Origin: Lachnospiraceae bacterium UBA7160
GTDB taxonomy: Bacteria; Bacillota; Clostridia; Lachnospirales; Lachnospiraceae
Length of the DNA stretch: 25,079 nt
Direction: 5' to 3'
Assembly: GCA_002491565.1 (NCBI GenBank)
Contig: DKWE01000069.1
Span: 1-25,079, forward strand
Notes under the pieces: model-generated
The model's input: the letters and a program-made list of their open reading frames with translations, nothing else
The model's database searches: none
Told to the model about the DNA's origin: nothing
Made by a program: the position numbers and the translations under genes
Part shown: piece after piece, positions 1-7,106 of the stretch
How positions within the stretch are numbered: the stretch's first letter is position 1
How the letters are laid out: the number at the start of each line of letters is the position of its first letter

Positions 1-57
1 TTTTATGCATGGCTGAACTGTAATCAAAAAGCGGGCAGAGTGAAAGAATTATTCTGA
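1..57 (+). CDS. possible C-terminal tail of an upstream gene (partial)
   Basis: The first frame is open from the window edge for 18 codons and stops with TGA at 55-57. The other two forward frames hit stops within the first 25 bases. The tail reads FYAWLNCNQKAGRVKELF, which I do not recognise. It may be the end of a gene that lies outside the window, but such a short open stretch can arise by chance. Confidence 0.25.
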   Translation, partial: FYAWLNCNQKAGRVKELF

Positions 58-441
58 AAAGGGCTTCCCATTTTGGAATTTCTGTGGTAGAGTGATAGTG
101 AGATTCGAGCAACAATCCTATCTATGAGGTTGGCCGCAAACGGTAATGAGCCGATAGCATATCAAACACTTAGCCCGTTCATGAACTGAAAGCCCAAGAA
201 TTGCTTCGCAATACGTTTTATCGCAATTCTGCCCGATAGCTGCAAATCACTTCTATGCGTTGTCCAGAAGTTTTTTGCTCATGCAGATGTGTATCTCTGA
301 TTTCCGGAAGGTTCAGACAGGGATGCTGCTGAGAGTGGGCTTTCCCACAAAATGAAATTGTCAAATTCAGGCGAAGTCATCTTGTTCGGATGGAAGGAAA
401 TAAACACATCATCATAACATACAAATTTAATTGAGGTGCAT
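58..441 (+). other. long leader / intergenic region upstream of rho
   Basis: About 380 bases carry no convincing gene and are visibly more AT-rich than the genes that follow. Small inverted repeats are present: GTGGG/CCCAC at 335-339 and 344-348, and two mutually exclusive stems around 197-230. A weak promoter-like pair TTGGAA (73-78) and TAGTGA (96-101) with 17-base spacing is the best candidate, but it is poor. The length and structure fit a transcribed leader of rho. Rho is autoregulated through its leader in several bacteria; that this one is regulated that way is inference. Confidence 0.4.
197..230 (+). promoter_or_regulatory. two mutually exclusive hairpins in the rho leader
   Basis: AGAATTGC (197-204) is perfectly complementary to GCAATTCT (223-230). 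The same left arm can instead form a short local hairpin, ATTGC (200-204) with GCAAT (208-212) around a 3-base loop. The two structures cannot coexist, which is the layout of a switch or attenuator. A third possibility is CGGGCAGA (32-39) with TCTGCCCG (228-235). Function is not shown. Confidence 0.3.
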
Positions 442-2988
442 ATGAGAGAAAAATATGAATCCTGGTCTTTGAGTTCGCTTCGTGAGTACGCAAAATCCAG
501 AGGAATCAAAGGTCTGTCAGCCAAAAAGAAGGATGCGGTGATTGACGCACTGTGCGCAAAGGATGCAGAAGATGCCAGCCAGCCATCCGTTCCGGAAAAG
601 ACAGAAAAAGCGGTGGAAGGGAAAACGGAGGTGAAGAGACACCGGGGCCGTCCATCGACGAAGAAGCAGCCGGAGGAGGCCGCGGAGCGTGAAGAATCGC
701 AGTCTGCAGAAAGCGGCAGGAGGGAAGAAATCCGGCAGGGAGCACAAGAACTCAGGTATAGTGCAGAGGTCGCAGAAGTGCGCACAGGCGGGGCAGAGAC
801 AACGCGGGCTGCAGAAGTGCGTACCGGCGATGCTGAGGCGTCGCAGGCCGCAGAAATACGCACAGACAGTACAGAGACAGCGAATGCTGCAGAAGCGCGC
901 ACAGGCAGCGCTGAGGCAACACAGGCTGCAGAAGCGCGCACAGGCAGTGAAGAGGCAACGCGGGTTGCAGAGCGTACAGGAAGCGCTGTGGTATCGCAGT
1001 CACAGAATGCAGCAGCGGGAGACAGCGGGATTACAAATACACAACAGGCTGATGAGAGGCGTGGCGCAGGAATGAAGACACAGCAGGAGGAAGGCCGGAT
1101 GACGCACCCGGGGACCCGAAAGTCACAGGAAAGGGCATCCGGGAATTCAGGCAATACAAGACAGGATGGCAGTTCAGGTTCTGGGAGACCGGCTGCCAAT
1201 GCAGGATATGTGAGGAAGGATGGCAGCACCGGGTATGGGAGACAGGCCGGGAGTGCAGGCTATACACGGCAGGACGGCAGCCAGGGGCGTATGAGGCCGG
1301 ACGGGAATAATGGACGCGTGAAGCCGGATGGAGTCCAGGGACGCGCGAGAATAGAGGGCGCGTACCGGCCGCAGGGACGCAGTGAGCGGATGAATCCGCG
1401 CACTGGTGCTCGGCGGGAAAGCAGCGGTCCGATACATTCCCCTTATCGCCGGGAGAATGCGGAGAATGCGGCAGCCGGAAGTCAGTATTCTGCGGCGCGT
1501 GCCAATCCGGACTTCTCGAATTCCGGGCAGATGCACCCGGCCGCAGGGGACACGACACCGCAGGGAGGTACGCCATCAGGCTTAGCAGGAAGCAGCCAGG
1601 GTTCGCAGACATTTGCACAGCGGCCGGCAGAGCAGCGAATAGTAGGACAGCAGCCATCCATGCAGCAGGCAGTGGAGCGGCGAATGGCAGGACAGCAGCC
1701 ATCCGTCCAGCAGGCGGCGGGACAGCAGCCGGAACAACAGATGGCAGTGCAGCAGGGACAGCTGCCGCAGTCTGTGAATACGCAGGCTTTCGCGATACCG
1801 GAGGGGCAGGGCGCAGATGCGCGCCTGGACAAATTCCCGGGGGATCTCGCACAGCTTGACAGCGGGCAGCAGGTGACGGGGATCCTGGAAGTTATGCAGG
1901 ATGGCGGTTTCGGCTTTATCCGGAGTGCAAATTATATGCCGGGTGAGAACGATGTCTATGTCTCACCGTCTCAGATTCGCAAATTTGGTCTGAAGACCGG
2001 CGATATCATCAGCGGCAATACCCGCGTGAAAACGATGCAGGAAAAGTTCAGTGCACTGCTGTATCTGAAGGCGATCAATGGAATGCAGCCTTCTGAGGCA
2101 GCGAAGCGGTACAATTTTGAAGATATGACGCCGATTTTCCCGAGTGAGCGGCTGCGCATGGAGCGTTCGGCGCAGGGAATCGCGATGCGGATTGTGGATC
2201 TGTTTTCCCCGATTGGAAAGGGACAGCGCGGCATGATCGTATCGCAGCCGAAGGCCGGAAAGACGACGCTGCTCAAGGATATCGCCCGCTCCATTCTGGA
2301 AAATGATCCGACCATGAAGCTGATTATTCTGCTGATTGACGAGCGCCCGGAGGAAGTCACGGACATCAAAGAAGCGATTCACGGGAAAAATGTCGAGGTA
2401 ATCTATTCTACCTTCGATGAGCTTCCGGAGCATCACAAGCGCGTGTCAGAGATGGTGATTGAGCGGGCAAAGCGTCTGGTGGAGCACCGGGAAAATGTGA
2501 CGATTCTGCTCGACAGCATCACGCGCCTCGCACGGGCGTATAATCTGACGATTCCGCCAAGCGGCAGAACGCTGTCCGGAGGACTGGATCCGGCTGCTCT
2601 GCACATGCCGAAGCGCTTCTTCGGTGCGGCACGGAATATGCGGGAGGGCGGAAGCCTGACGATTCTGGCGACTGCGCTGGTTGACACTGGCAGTAAGATG
2701 GACGATGTGGTCTATGAGGAGTTTAAGGGAACGGGAAATATGGAACTGGTGTTGGACCGTAAGCTTTCGGAGCGCCGTGTTTTCCCGGCTCTCGATATTC
2801 CGAAATCCGGGACACGGCGGGAGGATCTGCTGCTGGACAAGGAGGAGCAGGAGGCTGTCTATATCATGCGCCGTGCACTCAACGGGATGAAGTCAGAGGA
2901 TGCGGTGGAAAATATTTTGAATCTGTTTGTCCGCACGCGGACAAACCGGGAGCTGGTACAGGAAGTCCGGAGAAAAAAATACGTGTAA
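442..2988 (+). CDS. rho: transcription termination factor Rho with a very large disordered N-terminal insertion
   Basis: Rho is the hexameric RNA-dependent ATPase helicase that ends transcription. The ATG at 442 is chosen because GAGG (433-436) sits 5 bases upstream; a GTG at 436 overlaps that site. Of 848 residues, about 1-45 form the Rho N-terminal helical domain (motif SLREYAKSRGIKGLS). Residues about 46-465 are low-complexity, with 13-residue repeats, then Gly/Arg/Asp-rich and Gln-rich stretches. The cold-shock-like RNA-binding domain follows at about 470-550 (GFGFIRS, NDVYVSPSQIRKFGL). The ATPase core has the P-loop SQPKAGKTTLL near 598-610, LLIDERPEEVTDI, the Q-loop region SGRTLSGG, and KGTGNMEL. 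A typical Rho is about 420 residues, so the insertion doubles it. The core appears intact and functional. rpmE follows, as is common in Firmicutes. Confidence 0.97.
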   Translation: MREKYESWSLSSLREYAKSRGIKGLSAKKKDAVIDALCAKDAEDASQPSVPEKTEKAVEGKTEVKRHRGRPSTKKQPEEAAEREESQSAESGRREEIRQGAQELRYSAEVAEVRTGGAETTRAAEVRTGDAEASQAAEIRTDSTETANAAEARTGSAEATQAAEARTGSEEATRVAERTGSAVVSQSQNAAAGDSGITNTQQADERRGAGMKTQQEEGRMTHPGTRKSQERASGNSGNTRQDGSSGSGRPAANAGYVRKDGSTGYGRQAGSAGYTRQDGSQGRMRPDGNNGRVKPDGVQGRARIEGAYRPQGRSERMNPRTGARRESSGPIHSPYRRENAENAAAGSQYSAARANPDFSNSGQMHPAAGDTTPQGGTPSGLAGSSQGSQTFAQRPAEQRIVGQQPSMQQAVERRMAGQQPSVQQAAGQQPEQQMAVQQGQLPQSVNTQAFAIPEGQGADARLDKFPGDLAQLDSGQQVTGILEVMQDGGFGFIRSANYMPGENDVYVSPSQIRKFGLKTGDIISGNTRVKTMQEKFSALLYLKAINGMQPSEAAKRYNFEDMTPIFPSERLRMERSAQGIAMRIVDLFSPIGKGQRGMIVSQPKAGKTTLLKDIARSILENDPTMKLIILLIDERPEEVTDIKEAIHGKNVEVIYSTFDELPEHHKRVSEMVIERAKRLVEHRENVTILLDSITRLARAYNLTIPPSGRTLSGGLDPAALHMPKRFFGAARNMREGGSLTILATALVDTGSKMDDVVYEEFKGTGNMELVLDRKLSERRVFPALDIPKSGTRREDLLLDKEEQEAVYIMRRALNGMKSEDAVENILNLFVRTRTNRELVQEVRRKKYV
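769..1002 (+). repeat. 39-bp in-frame tandem repeat inside rho (13-residue units)
   Basis: Five units of exactly 39 bases begin at 769, 808, 847, 886 and 925, with a shortened sixth from 964. Each encodes a variant of AAEARTGSAEATQ. Divergence between copies is moderate and includes synonymous changes, so the array is old or is kept under selection for composition. It lies in the disordered insertion of Rho. Confidence 0.9.
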
Positions 2989-2991
2989 TGC

Positions 2992-3020
2992 TTGCATTTT
3001 GTCAGAACTTGTGCTAGAAT
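2992..3020 (+). promoter_or_regulatory. promoter for rpmE
   Basis: TTGCAT (2992-2997) and TAGAAT (3015-3020) are separated by 17 bases. TG at 3012-3013 adds an extended -10 element. It begins 4 bases after the rho stop codon and leaves a leader of about 155 bases before rpmE, so L31 can be expressed independently of rho. Confidence 0.75.
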
Positions 3021-3182
3021 GCAACTGTTTCGCGGTGATTTATATTTGTAAAACTGCAGGGACTTGCAGGGGTAGCCCGGGATATCTTGCTGTGGCTTCA
3101 TCAGAGCAGCATTGGCCGGGAATCGGCTGCACCGTCGTGGCGCAGTCAGCAGTTCACAAAAATTTAAGAAGAGGTGAATATC

Positions 3183-3389
3183 ATGAAGGAAGGAATCCAT
3201 CCGAAGTATTATCAGGCGACAGTTACGTGCAACTGCGGCAACACATTTGTGACTGGCTCTACGAAGAAGGACATTCACGTAGAAGTTTGCTCCAAGTGCC
3301 ATTCATTCTATACCGGCCAGCAGAAGGCTACGGCAGCACGTGGACGTATCGAGAAGTTCAACAAGAAGTACGGTATCGAGTCGAAATAA
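3183..3389 (+). CDS. rpmE: 50S ribosomal protein L31 (zinc-binding form)
   Basis: This is a 68-residue protein of the large ribosomal subunit that helps bridge the two subunits. The start at 3183 gives the family's usual N-terminus MKEGIHPKYY and has GAGGTG at 3171-3176, 6 bases upstream. Four cysteines are visible, C16 and C18 (CNCG) and C36 and C39 (CSKC), matching the zinc-binding C+ type of L31 rather than the zinc-free paralogue. Length is normal. It lies between rho and a strong terminator and has its own promoter, so it is probably a single-gene unit. A GTG at 3174 in frame is an alternative start but would overlap the ribosome site. Confidence 0.98.
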   Translation: MKEGIHPKYYQATVTCNCGNTFVTGSTKKDIHVEVCSKCHSFYTGQQKATAARGRIEKFNKKYGIESK

Positions 3390-3403
3390 TGCCAGGAAAG
3401 ATA

Positions 3404-3437
3404 AGGTTGAGATTTTTCGGAATCTCAACCTGTTTTT
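3404..3437 (+). terminator. intrinsic terminator after rpmE
   Basis: An 11-bp perfect stem, AGGTTGAGATT (3404-3414) with AATCTCAACCT (3421-3431), encloses a 6-base loop and is followed by GTTTTTG. It starts 14 bases after the rpmE stop codon. It should end most rpmE transcripts before the DUF1385 gene. Confidence 0.9.
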
Positions 3438-3475
3438 GAATTAAAAGGAACATGATTGGAATGGAGGAGAAAGGG

Positions 3476-4639
3476 ATGAAACCATCTGGGATAGGCGGAC
3501 AGGCGGTCATCGAAGGAGTCATGATGCGAAACGGCGGCGAATATGCGGTCGCGGTGCGGACCCCGGACGGGCAGATCGTGGTAGATAAACAGAAATGCAG
3601 CAGCAATAAGATTCAGAATAAGAAGTTTGCAAAATTGCCGATCATCCGGGGCGTGATCAATTTCTTTGATTCCCTCGTACTGGGAATGAAGTCTCTGATG
3701 TATTCTGCATCCCTGTTCGCGGAAGAGACAGAAGAGGAAAAGGCGGAGCGAGAGGGAAAGGCGAGGAAAAAGGCGGCGGAGAAGGCAGAGAAGCTCCGCG
3801 CGAAAGGAAAACTGGCTGAGGCAGAGCAGGTGCTTGCGAAGTGTGAGGAAAAGCTGGCAAAAGAAGCCGGGGAGCTGGCGGCGGAGGCAGCAAAGGAAAA
3901 GCAGAAAAAGGACGACGATGTGCTGATGACCATGACGGTGATTTTTTCGCTGGTGATCTCTGTGGCTCTTTTTATGATGCTCCCGTATGTTGTTTCCAGG
4001 TGGATGCGGACAGTCATCCAGTCGGAAGTGTTGATTGTGATCGCAGAAGGCTTCGTCCGGCTGCTGATTTTCTTTGGCTATCTGTCCCTTGTCTCCAGGA
4101 TGAAGGACATCCAGCGTACCTTTATGTACCACGGTGCGGAGCATAAGTGTATCAACTGCATCGAGCACGGGCTGGAATTGAATGTGGAAAATGTGCGGAT
4201 CAGCTCGCGGGAGCACAAGCGCTGCGGGACAAGCTTCCTGTTTATTGTTATGATTATCAGCGTTATTTTTATCATGGTATTCAGTGTGCCGCTGTTCATG
4301 GTTATCCATGTCAATACCGCGTTCTGGCGGATTGTGCTGCGCCTCTTGCTTCTGCCGCTGATTGCGGGCGTATCGTATGAATTTATTCGCCTTGCGGGTA
4401 CCTCGGACAGCAAGGTGGTCAATGTGCTGAGCAAGCCGGGTATGCTGATGCAGCATATGACGACGAAGGAGCCGGACGATTCGATGATCGAGGTCGCGAT
4501 TGCGTCGGTTGAGGCAGTGTTTGACTGGAAAAGGTTTGAGAATGAGCAGTTTGGGACGCACTATGAGCTGGACAAGCCAGAGCAGGAGGAAGAGAGCCAG
4601 GCAGAGCAAGAAACGGACGGAGAGCCGGAGCAGGCATGA
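3476..4639 (+). CDS. DUF1385 family membrane protein (YqhQ-like)
   Basis: A 387-residue integral membrane protein of unknown biochemical role. The start at 3476 follows GGAGG (3463-3467) by 8 bases and gives the family N-terminus MKPSGIGGQAVIEGVMM. A charged Lys/Glu/Ala-rich stretch at about residues 83-147 looks like a helical coiled coil. Four hydrophobic segments follow at about 149-172, 184-206, 253-277 and 283-306. Between the second and third lies the conserved motif YHGAEHKCINC (218-228) and HKRCGTSF (247-254), whose His and Cys residues could bind a metal. The tail is acidic and disordered. The gene often sits with rpmE, prmC and prfA in Clostridia. That clustering suggests, but does not show, a link to translation. 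Confidence 0.93.
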   Translation: MKPSGIGGQAVIEGVMMRNGGEYAVAVRTPDGQIVVDKQKCSSNKIQNKKFAKLPIIRGVINFFDSLVLGMKSLMYSASLFAEETEEEKAEREGKARKKAAEKAEKLRAKGKLAEAEQVLAKCEEKLAKEAGELAAEAAKEKQKKDDDVLMTMTVIFSLVISVALFMMLPYVVSRWMRTVIQSEVLIVIAEGFVRLLIFFGYLSLVSRMKDIQRTFMYHGAEHKCINCIEHGLELNVENVRISSREHKRCGTSFLFIVMIISVIFIMVFSVPLFMVIHVNTAFWRIVLRLLLLPLIAGVSYEFIRLAGTSDSKVVNVLSKPGMLMQHMTTKEPDDSMIEVAIASVEAVFDWKRFENEQFGTHYELDKPEQEEESQAEQETDGEPEQA

Positions 4640-4670
4640 GAAATTTTCATACATCTGTGCATGAAATTTC
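4640..4670 (+). repeat. inverted repeat after the DUF1385 gene
   Basis: GAAATTTTCAT (4640-4650) pairs with ATGAAATTTC (4661-4670) with one bulged T and a 10-base loop. No T-run follows, so it is not a standard terminator. The loop sequence ATCTGTGCATGA recurs in similar form (ATCTGTGCGTGA) near 4724-4735 before prmC. It could be an RNA stability structure or an operator; nothing further can be said. Confidence 0.45.
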
Positions 4671-4781
4671 CGAAGGCTGTAAGAAAAATCCAGTACAGAA
4701 AATGATTTATGGATGTTTGCTTGTATCTGTGCGTGACAGAACCGCAGAAACAAAGCGGGAAACATGCGTGTGGAGTGGAAC

Positions 4782-5654
4782 ATGGAGAAGAAGGAAAAAA
4801 AGAATGGATGTCCCACAGTTCGTGAGGCGCTGGCTTCAGGCGAGCAGTATCTGGCCGGGTGCGGAATCACAGATGCGGCTGTGGATGCGTGGCTGCTGCT
4901 GGAATATGTGACGGGCATCAGCCGTGCACGTTTCCTTGCGGACCGGGAGCTGCCGATGGAGCAGGAAGCCTGCAAGAGGTATACGGAACTGCTTCGGCAG
5001 CGCGGCGGGCACATTCCGCTGCAGCATTTGACCGGGGAGCAGGAATTTATGGGATTTCCGTTTCTTGTGAATTCGCATGTGCTGGTGCCGCGTCAGGATA
5101 CGGAGACACTCGTTGAGACGGCGCTGAAATGGCTGCGCCCGGGCATGCGGGTGCTGGATCTGTGTACAGGGTCCGGGTGTATCGCAGTCAGTCTGTGGAA
5201 GCTATGTCCCGGGATTGCGGTAGATGCGTTGGATGTGTCCGGGGACGCGCTTGCAGTTGCGCGGGAGAATGGACGCCGCATGGGGGCACAGATCGGCTGG
5301 ATACAGAGTGACTTATACGAAGCGGTTTCGCAGCAGTATGAGATGATTGTTTCGAATCCGCCCTATATTCCGACGGCAGTGATTGCAGGACTTTCGGAGG
5401 AGGTGCGGCTGCATGAGCCGTATCAGGCGCTGGACGGAAAAGAGGACGGGCTGTTTTTTTACCGGAGGATCATCGCCGGGGCTGCGGGACATCTGAAGCC
5501 GGGCGGACTGCTGCTTTTTGAGATCGGGTATGACCAGGCGGAGGCGGTGTCTGAGCTGCTTAGGGCGGCAGGGTATCGGGACATAGAAGTCGTGCGTGAT
5601 CTGGCAGGACACGACCGGGTCGTGATTTCCAGGTGCGCGGGCGGGGAGCCATAG
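4782..5654 (+). CDS. prmC: peptide chain release factor N5-glutamine methyltransferase PrmC
   Basis: PrmC uses S-adenosylmethionine to methylate the glutamine of the GGQ motif in RF1 and RF2, which makes peptide release efficient. The protein is about 290 residues, a normal length. The N-terminal helical domain covers about 1-90. PRQDTE (103-108) precedes the methyltransferase fold. The SAM-binding motif VLDLCTGSGCIAVSL lies near 124-138, and the catalytic NPPY is at 192-195. The start at 4782 is preferred because GGAG lies 6 bases upstream; ATG 4764 in frame is a weaker alternative adding six residues. Its substrate gene prfA follows directly, the conserved arrangement for this pair. Confidence 0.95.
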   Translation: MEKKEKKNGCPTVREALASGEQYLAGCGITDAAVDAWLLLEYVTGISRARFLADRELPMEQEACKRYTELLRQRGGHIPLQHLTGEQEFMGFPFLVNSHVLVPRQDTETLVETALKWLRPGMRVLDLCTGSGCIAVSLWKLCPGIAVDALDVSGDALAVARENGRRMGAQIGWIQSDLYEAVSQQYEMIVSNPPYIPTAVIAGLSEEVRLHEPYQALDGKEDGLFFYRRIIAGAAGHLKPGGLLLFEIGYDQAEAVSELLRAAGYRDIEVVRDLAGHDRVVISRCAGGEP

Positions 5655-5695
5655 CGCAGCGGAAGCACGTTTCAAACAGTATATGGTGAGACGTA

Positions 5696-5738
5696 GGATT
5701 CCGCAGGAGCCTTTAAGAAAGAAAACTGCGGAAGATCC
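5696..5738 (+). other. stem-loop in the prmC-prfA spacer
   Basis: TCCGCAG (5700-5706) pairs with CTGCGGA (5726-5732), extended by GGAT (5696-5699) with ATCC (5735-5738) across a 2-base bulge. The A-rich loop is 19 bases. No T-run follows. It lies 20 bases before the AGGAGG site of prfA and may affect messenger stability or prfA translation. Confidence 0.55.
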
Positions 5739-5769
5739 GGTAGAGAGCGAAAAAACCAGGAGGAATCAT

Positions 5770-6846
5770 ATGTTTGACAAGTTAGAGGATTTGCTGATAC
5801 GGTTTGACGAGCTGCTGAATATGCTGAACGATCCGTCTGTGATCGCGGATGCGGGGCGGTTTCAGCGGCTGATGAAGGAGCAGAGCAGCCTGCAGCCGAT
5901 CGTGGATGCATACAAGGAATATAAAGCATGCAGGCAGACGGTCGAGGACAGTCTTGTGCTGCTTGAGGAAGAGTCCGACGAAGAGATGCGCGAGATGCTC
6001 AAGGAGGAGCTTTCCGATGCGCGCAGGCGGATCGAGGAGTTGGAGACGCAGCTGAAGATCCTGCTGCTGCCGAAGGACCCGAATGATGAGAAGAATGTGA
6101 TTGTCGAGATTCGCGCGGGTGCGGGCGGAGATGAGGCGGCTTTGTTTGCCGCTGAGATTTACCGCATGTACGTGCATTATGCGGAGAGCCAGCGGTGGCG
6201 TGTCGAGACGATGGACGCTGAGGAGATTGGCATCGGAGGGATGAAATATGTCAGCTTTATGATTACCGGCCAGGGGGCCTACTCAAAGCTGAAATACGAG
6301 TCCGGCGTGCACCGGGTGCAGCGCGTGCCGGAGACGGAGTCCGGCGGGCGGATTCACACCTCGACGATCACGGTAGCGATTATGCCGGAGGCGGAGGAGG
6401 TTGACGTGCAGCTTGACTTGAATGACTGCAAATTCGATGTGTTCCGCGCGTCTGGAAATGGCGGCCAGTGTGTCAATACGACCGATTCTGCGGTGCGCCT
6501 GACACATATTCCGACCGGAATTGTCATTTCCTGCCAGGATGAGAAGTCCCAGCTGAAAAATAAGGACAAAGCGCTGAAGGTGCTCCGCGCTAAGCTGTAT
6601 GACCTGGAGATGCAAAAGGCGCATGACGCAGAGGCGGAGGCGAGAAGAAGCCAGGTCGGCACCGGAGACCGCTCGGAGAAAATCCGCACCTACAATTTCC
6701 CGCAGGGCCGAGTGACGGATCACCGGATTAATCTGACCTTGTACAAGCTGGACAAGGTGCTTGACGGAGATCTGCAGGAGATCATTGACAGCTGTATCGC
6801 GGCGGACCAGGCAGCCAAGCTTGTGAAGATGAACCAGAGTGCGTAA
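5770..6846 (+). CDS. prfA: peptide chain release factor 1 (RF1)
   Basis: RF1 recognises UAA and UAG in the ribosomal A site and triggers peptide release. The ATG at 5770 is chosen because AGGAGG (5758-5763) lies 6 bases upstream and gives the family start MFDKLEDLL; an in-frame ATG at 5683 would add 29 unrelated residues. The 358-residue length is normal. Codon-recognition motif PET (187-189) fits the PxT form of RF1, not the SPF of RF2. The catalytic GGQ is at 231-233, followed by CVNTTDSAVR; this Cys position is Ser or His in many relatives. The GGQ glutamine is the expected target of the adjacent PrmC. Confidence 0.98.
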   Translation: MFDKLEDLLIRFDELLNMLNDPSVIADAGRFQRLMKEQSSLQPIVDAYKEYKACRQTVEDSLVLLEEESDEEMREMLKEELSDARRRIEELETQLKILLLPKDPNDEKNVIVEIRAGAGGDEAALFAAEIYRMYVHYAESQRWRVETMDAEEIGIGGMKYVSFMITGQGAYSKLKYESGVHRVQRVPETESGGRIHTSTITVAIMPEAEEVDVQLDLNDCKFDVFRASGNGGQCVNTTDSAVRLTHIPTGIVISCQDEKSQLKNKDKALKVLRAKLYDLEMQKAHDAEAEARRSQVGTGDRSEKIRTYNFPQGRVTDHRINLTLYKLDKVLDGDLQEIIDSCIAADQAAKLVKMNQSA

Positions 6847-6863
6847 GCAGGAGGGATTTTGCG

Positions 6864-7082
6864 ATGTTTGGGAGAAAGAAAGCTGAGACGCGCACGTATG
6901 ACCGGGAGCATCAGAAGCCGGTCATACGCGCTTCGATCTGCAACGGGGAACAGGTCGCCGGCTTCCGGGATCTGCAGACCGGGAGATTCGAAGAAGTGAT
7001 GGCGCTTCACAGTGAGGCGGACCGGAAGGAGTTTCTGCGGCTGTATCAGCTGGAGGAATCAGAGGTCCATAAGGAATATTGA
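6864..7082 (+). CDS. small conserved-looking protein of unknown function
   Basis: A 72-residue soluble, charged protein starting MFGRKKAETRTYDREHQKPV. AGGAGGG (6849-6855) sits 8 bases before the ATG, a strong ribosome site, and the gene begins 17 bases after the prfA stop codon, so it is probably cotranscribed with prfA. The stretch RASICNGEQVAGFRDLQTGRF resembles a compact beta-rich fold, and the tail is helical and acidic. There is no signal peptide or membrane segment and no catalytic motif that I recognise. Codon usage resembles its neighbours. I recall similar small genes after prfA in related Clostridia, but cannot verify this here. Confidence 0.75.
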   Translation: MFGRKKAETRTYDREHQKPVIRASICNGEQVAGFRDLQTGRFEEVMALHSEADRKEFLRLYQLEESEVHKEY

Positions 7083-7106
7083 GAACATCAGAAAGGAGTG
7101 TGCGGT

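Noticed and set aside
231..233. RF1 reading GGQC rather than GGQS or GGQH as a functional defect (protein residues 231-234 of prfA at 5770)
   Set aside because: The residue after GGQ varies among release factors; all key motifs are intact.
162..380. Minus-strand frame in the rho leader that reads with only one internal stop (279-281), like a decayed gene
   Set aside because: I recognise no family in it, there is no ribosome site, and two short open runs are expected by chance in such a stretch.
279..1229. Long minus-strand open frame across the rho 5' half
   Set aside because: It mirrors the repeat-rich rho insertion, has Ser/Ala/Pro-rich non-protein-like composition and no ribosome site; the + frame is clearly Rho.
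3425..5014. 529-codon minus-strand open frame opposite DUF1385 and prmC
   Set aside because: It is antisense to two recognised genes, and has His/Leu/Arg-rich composition typical of shadow frames.
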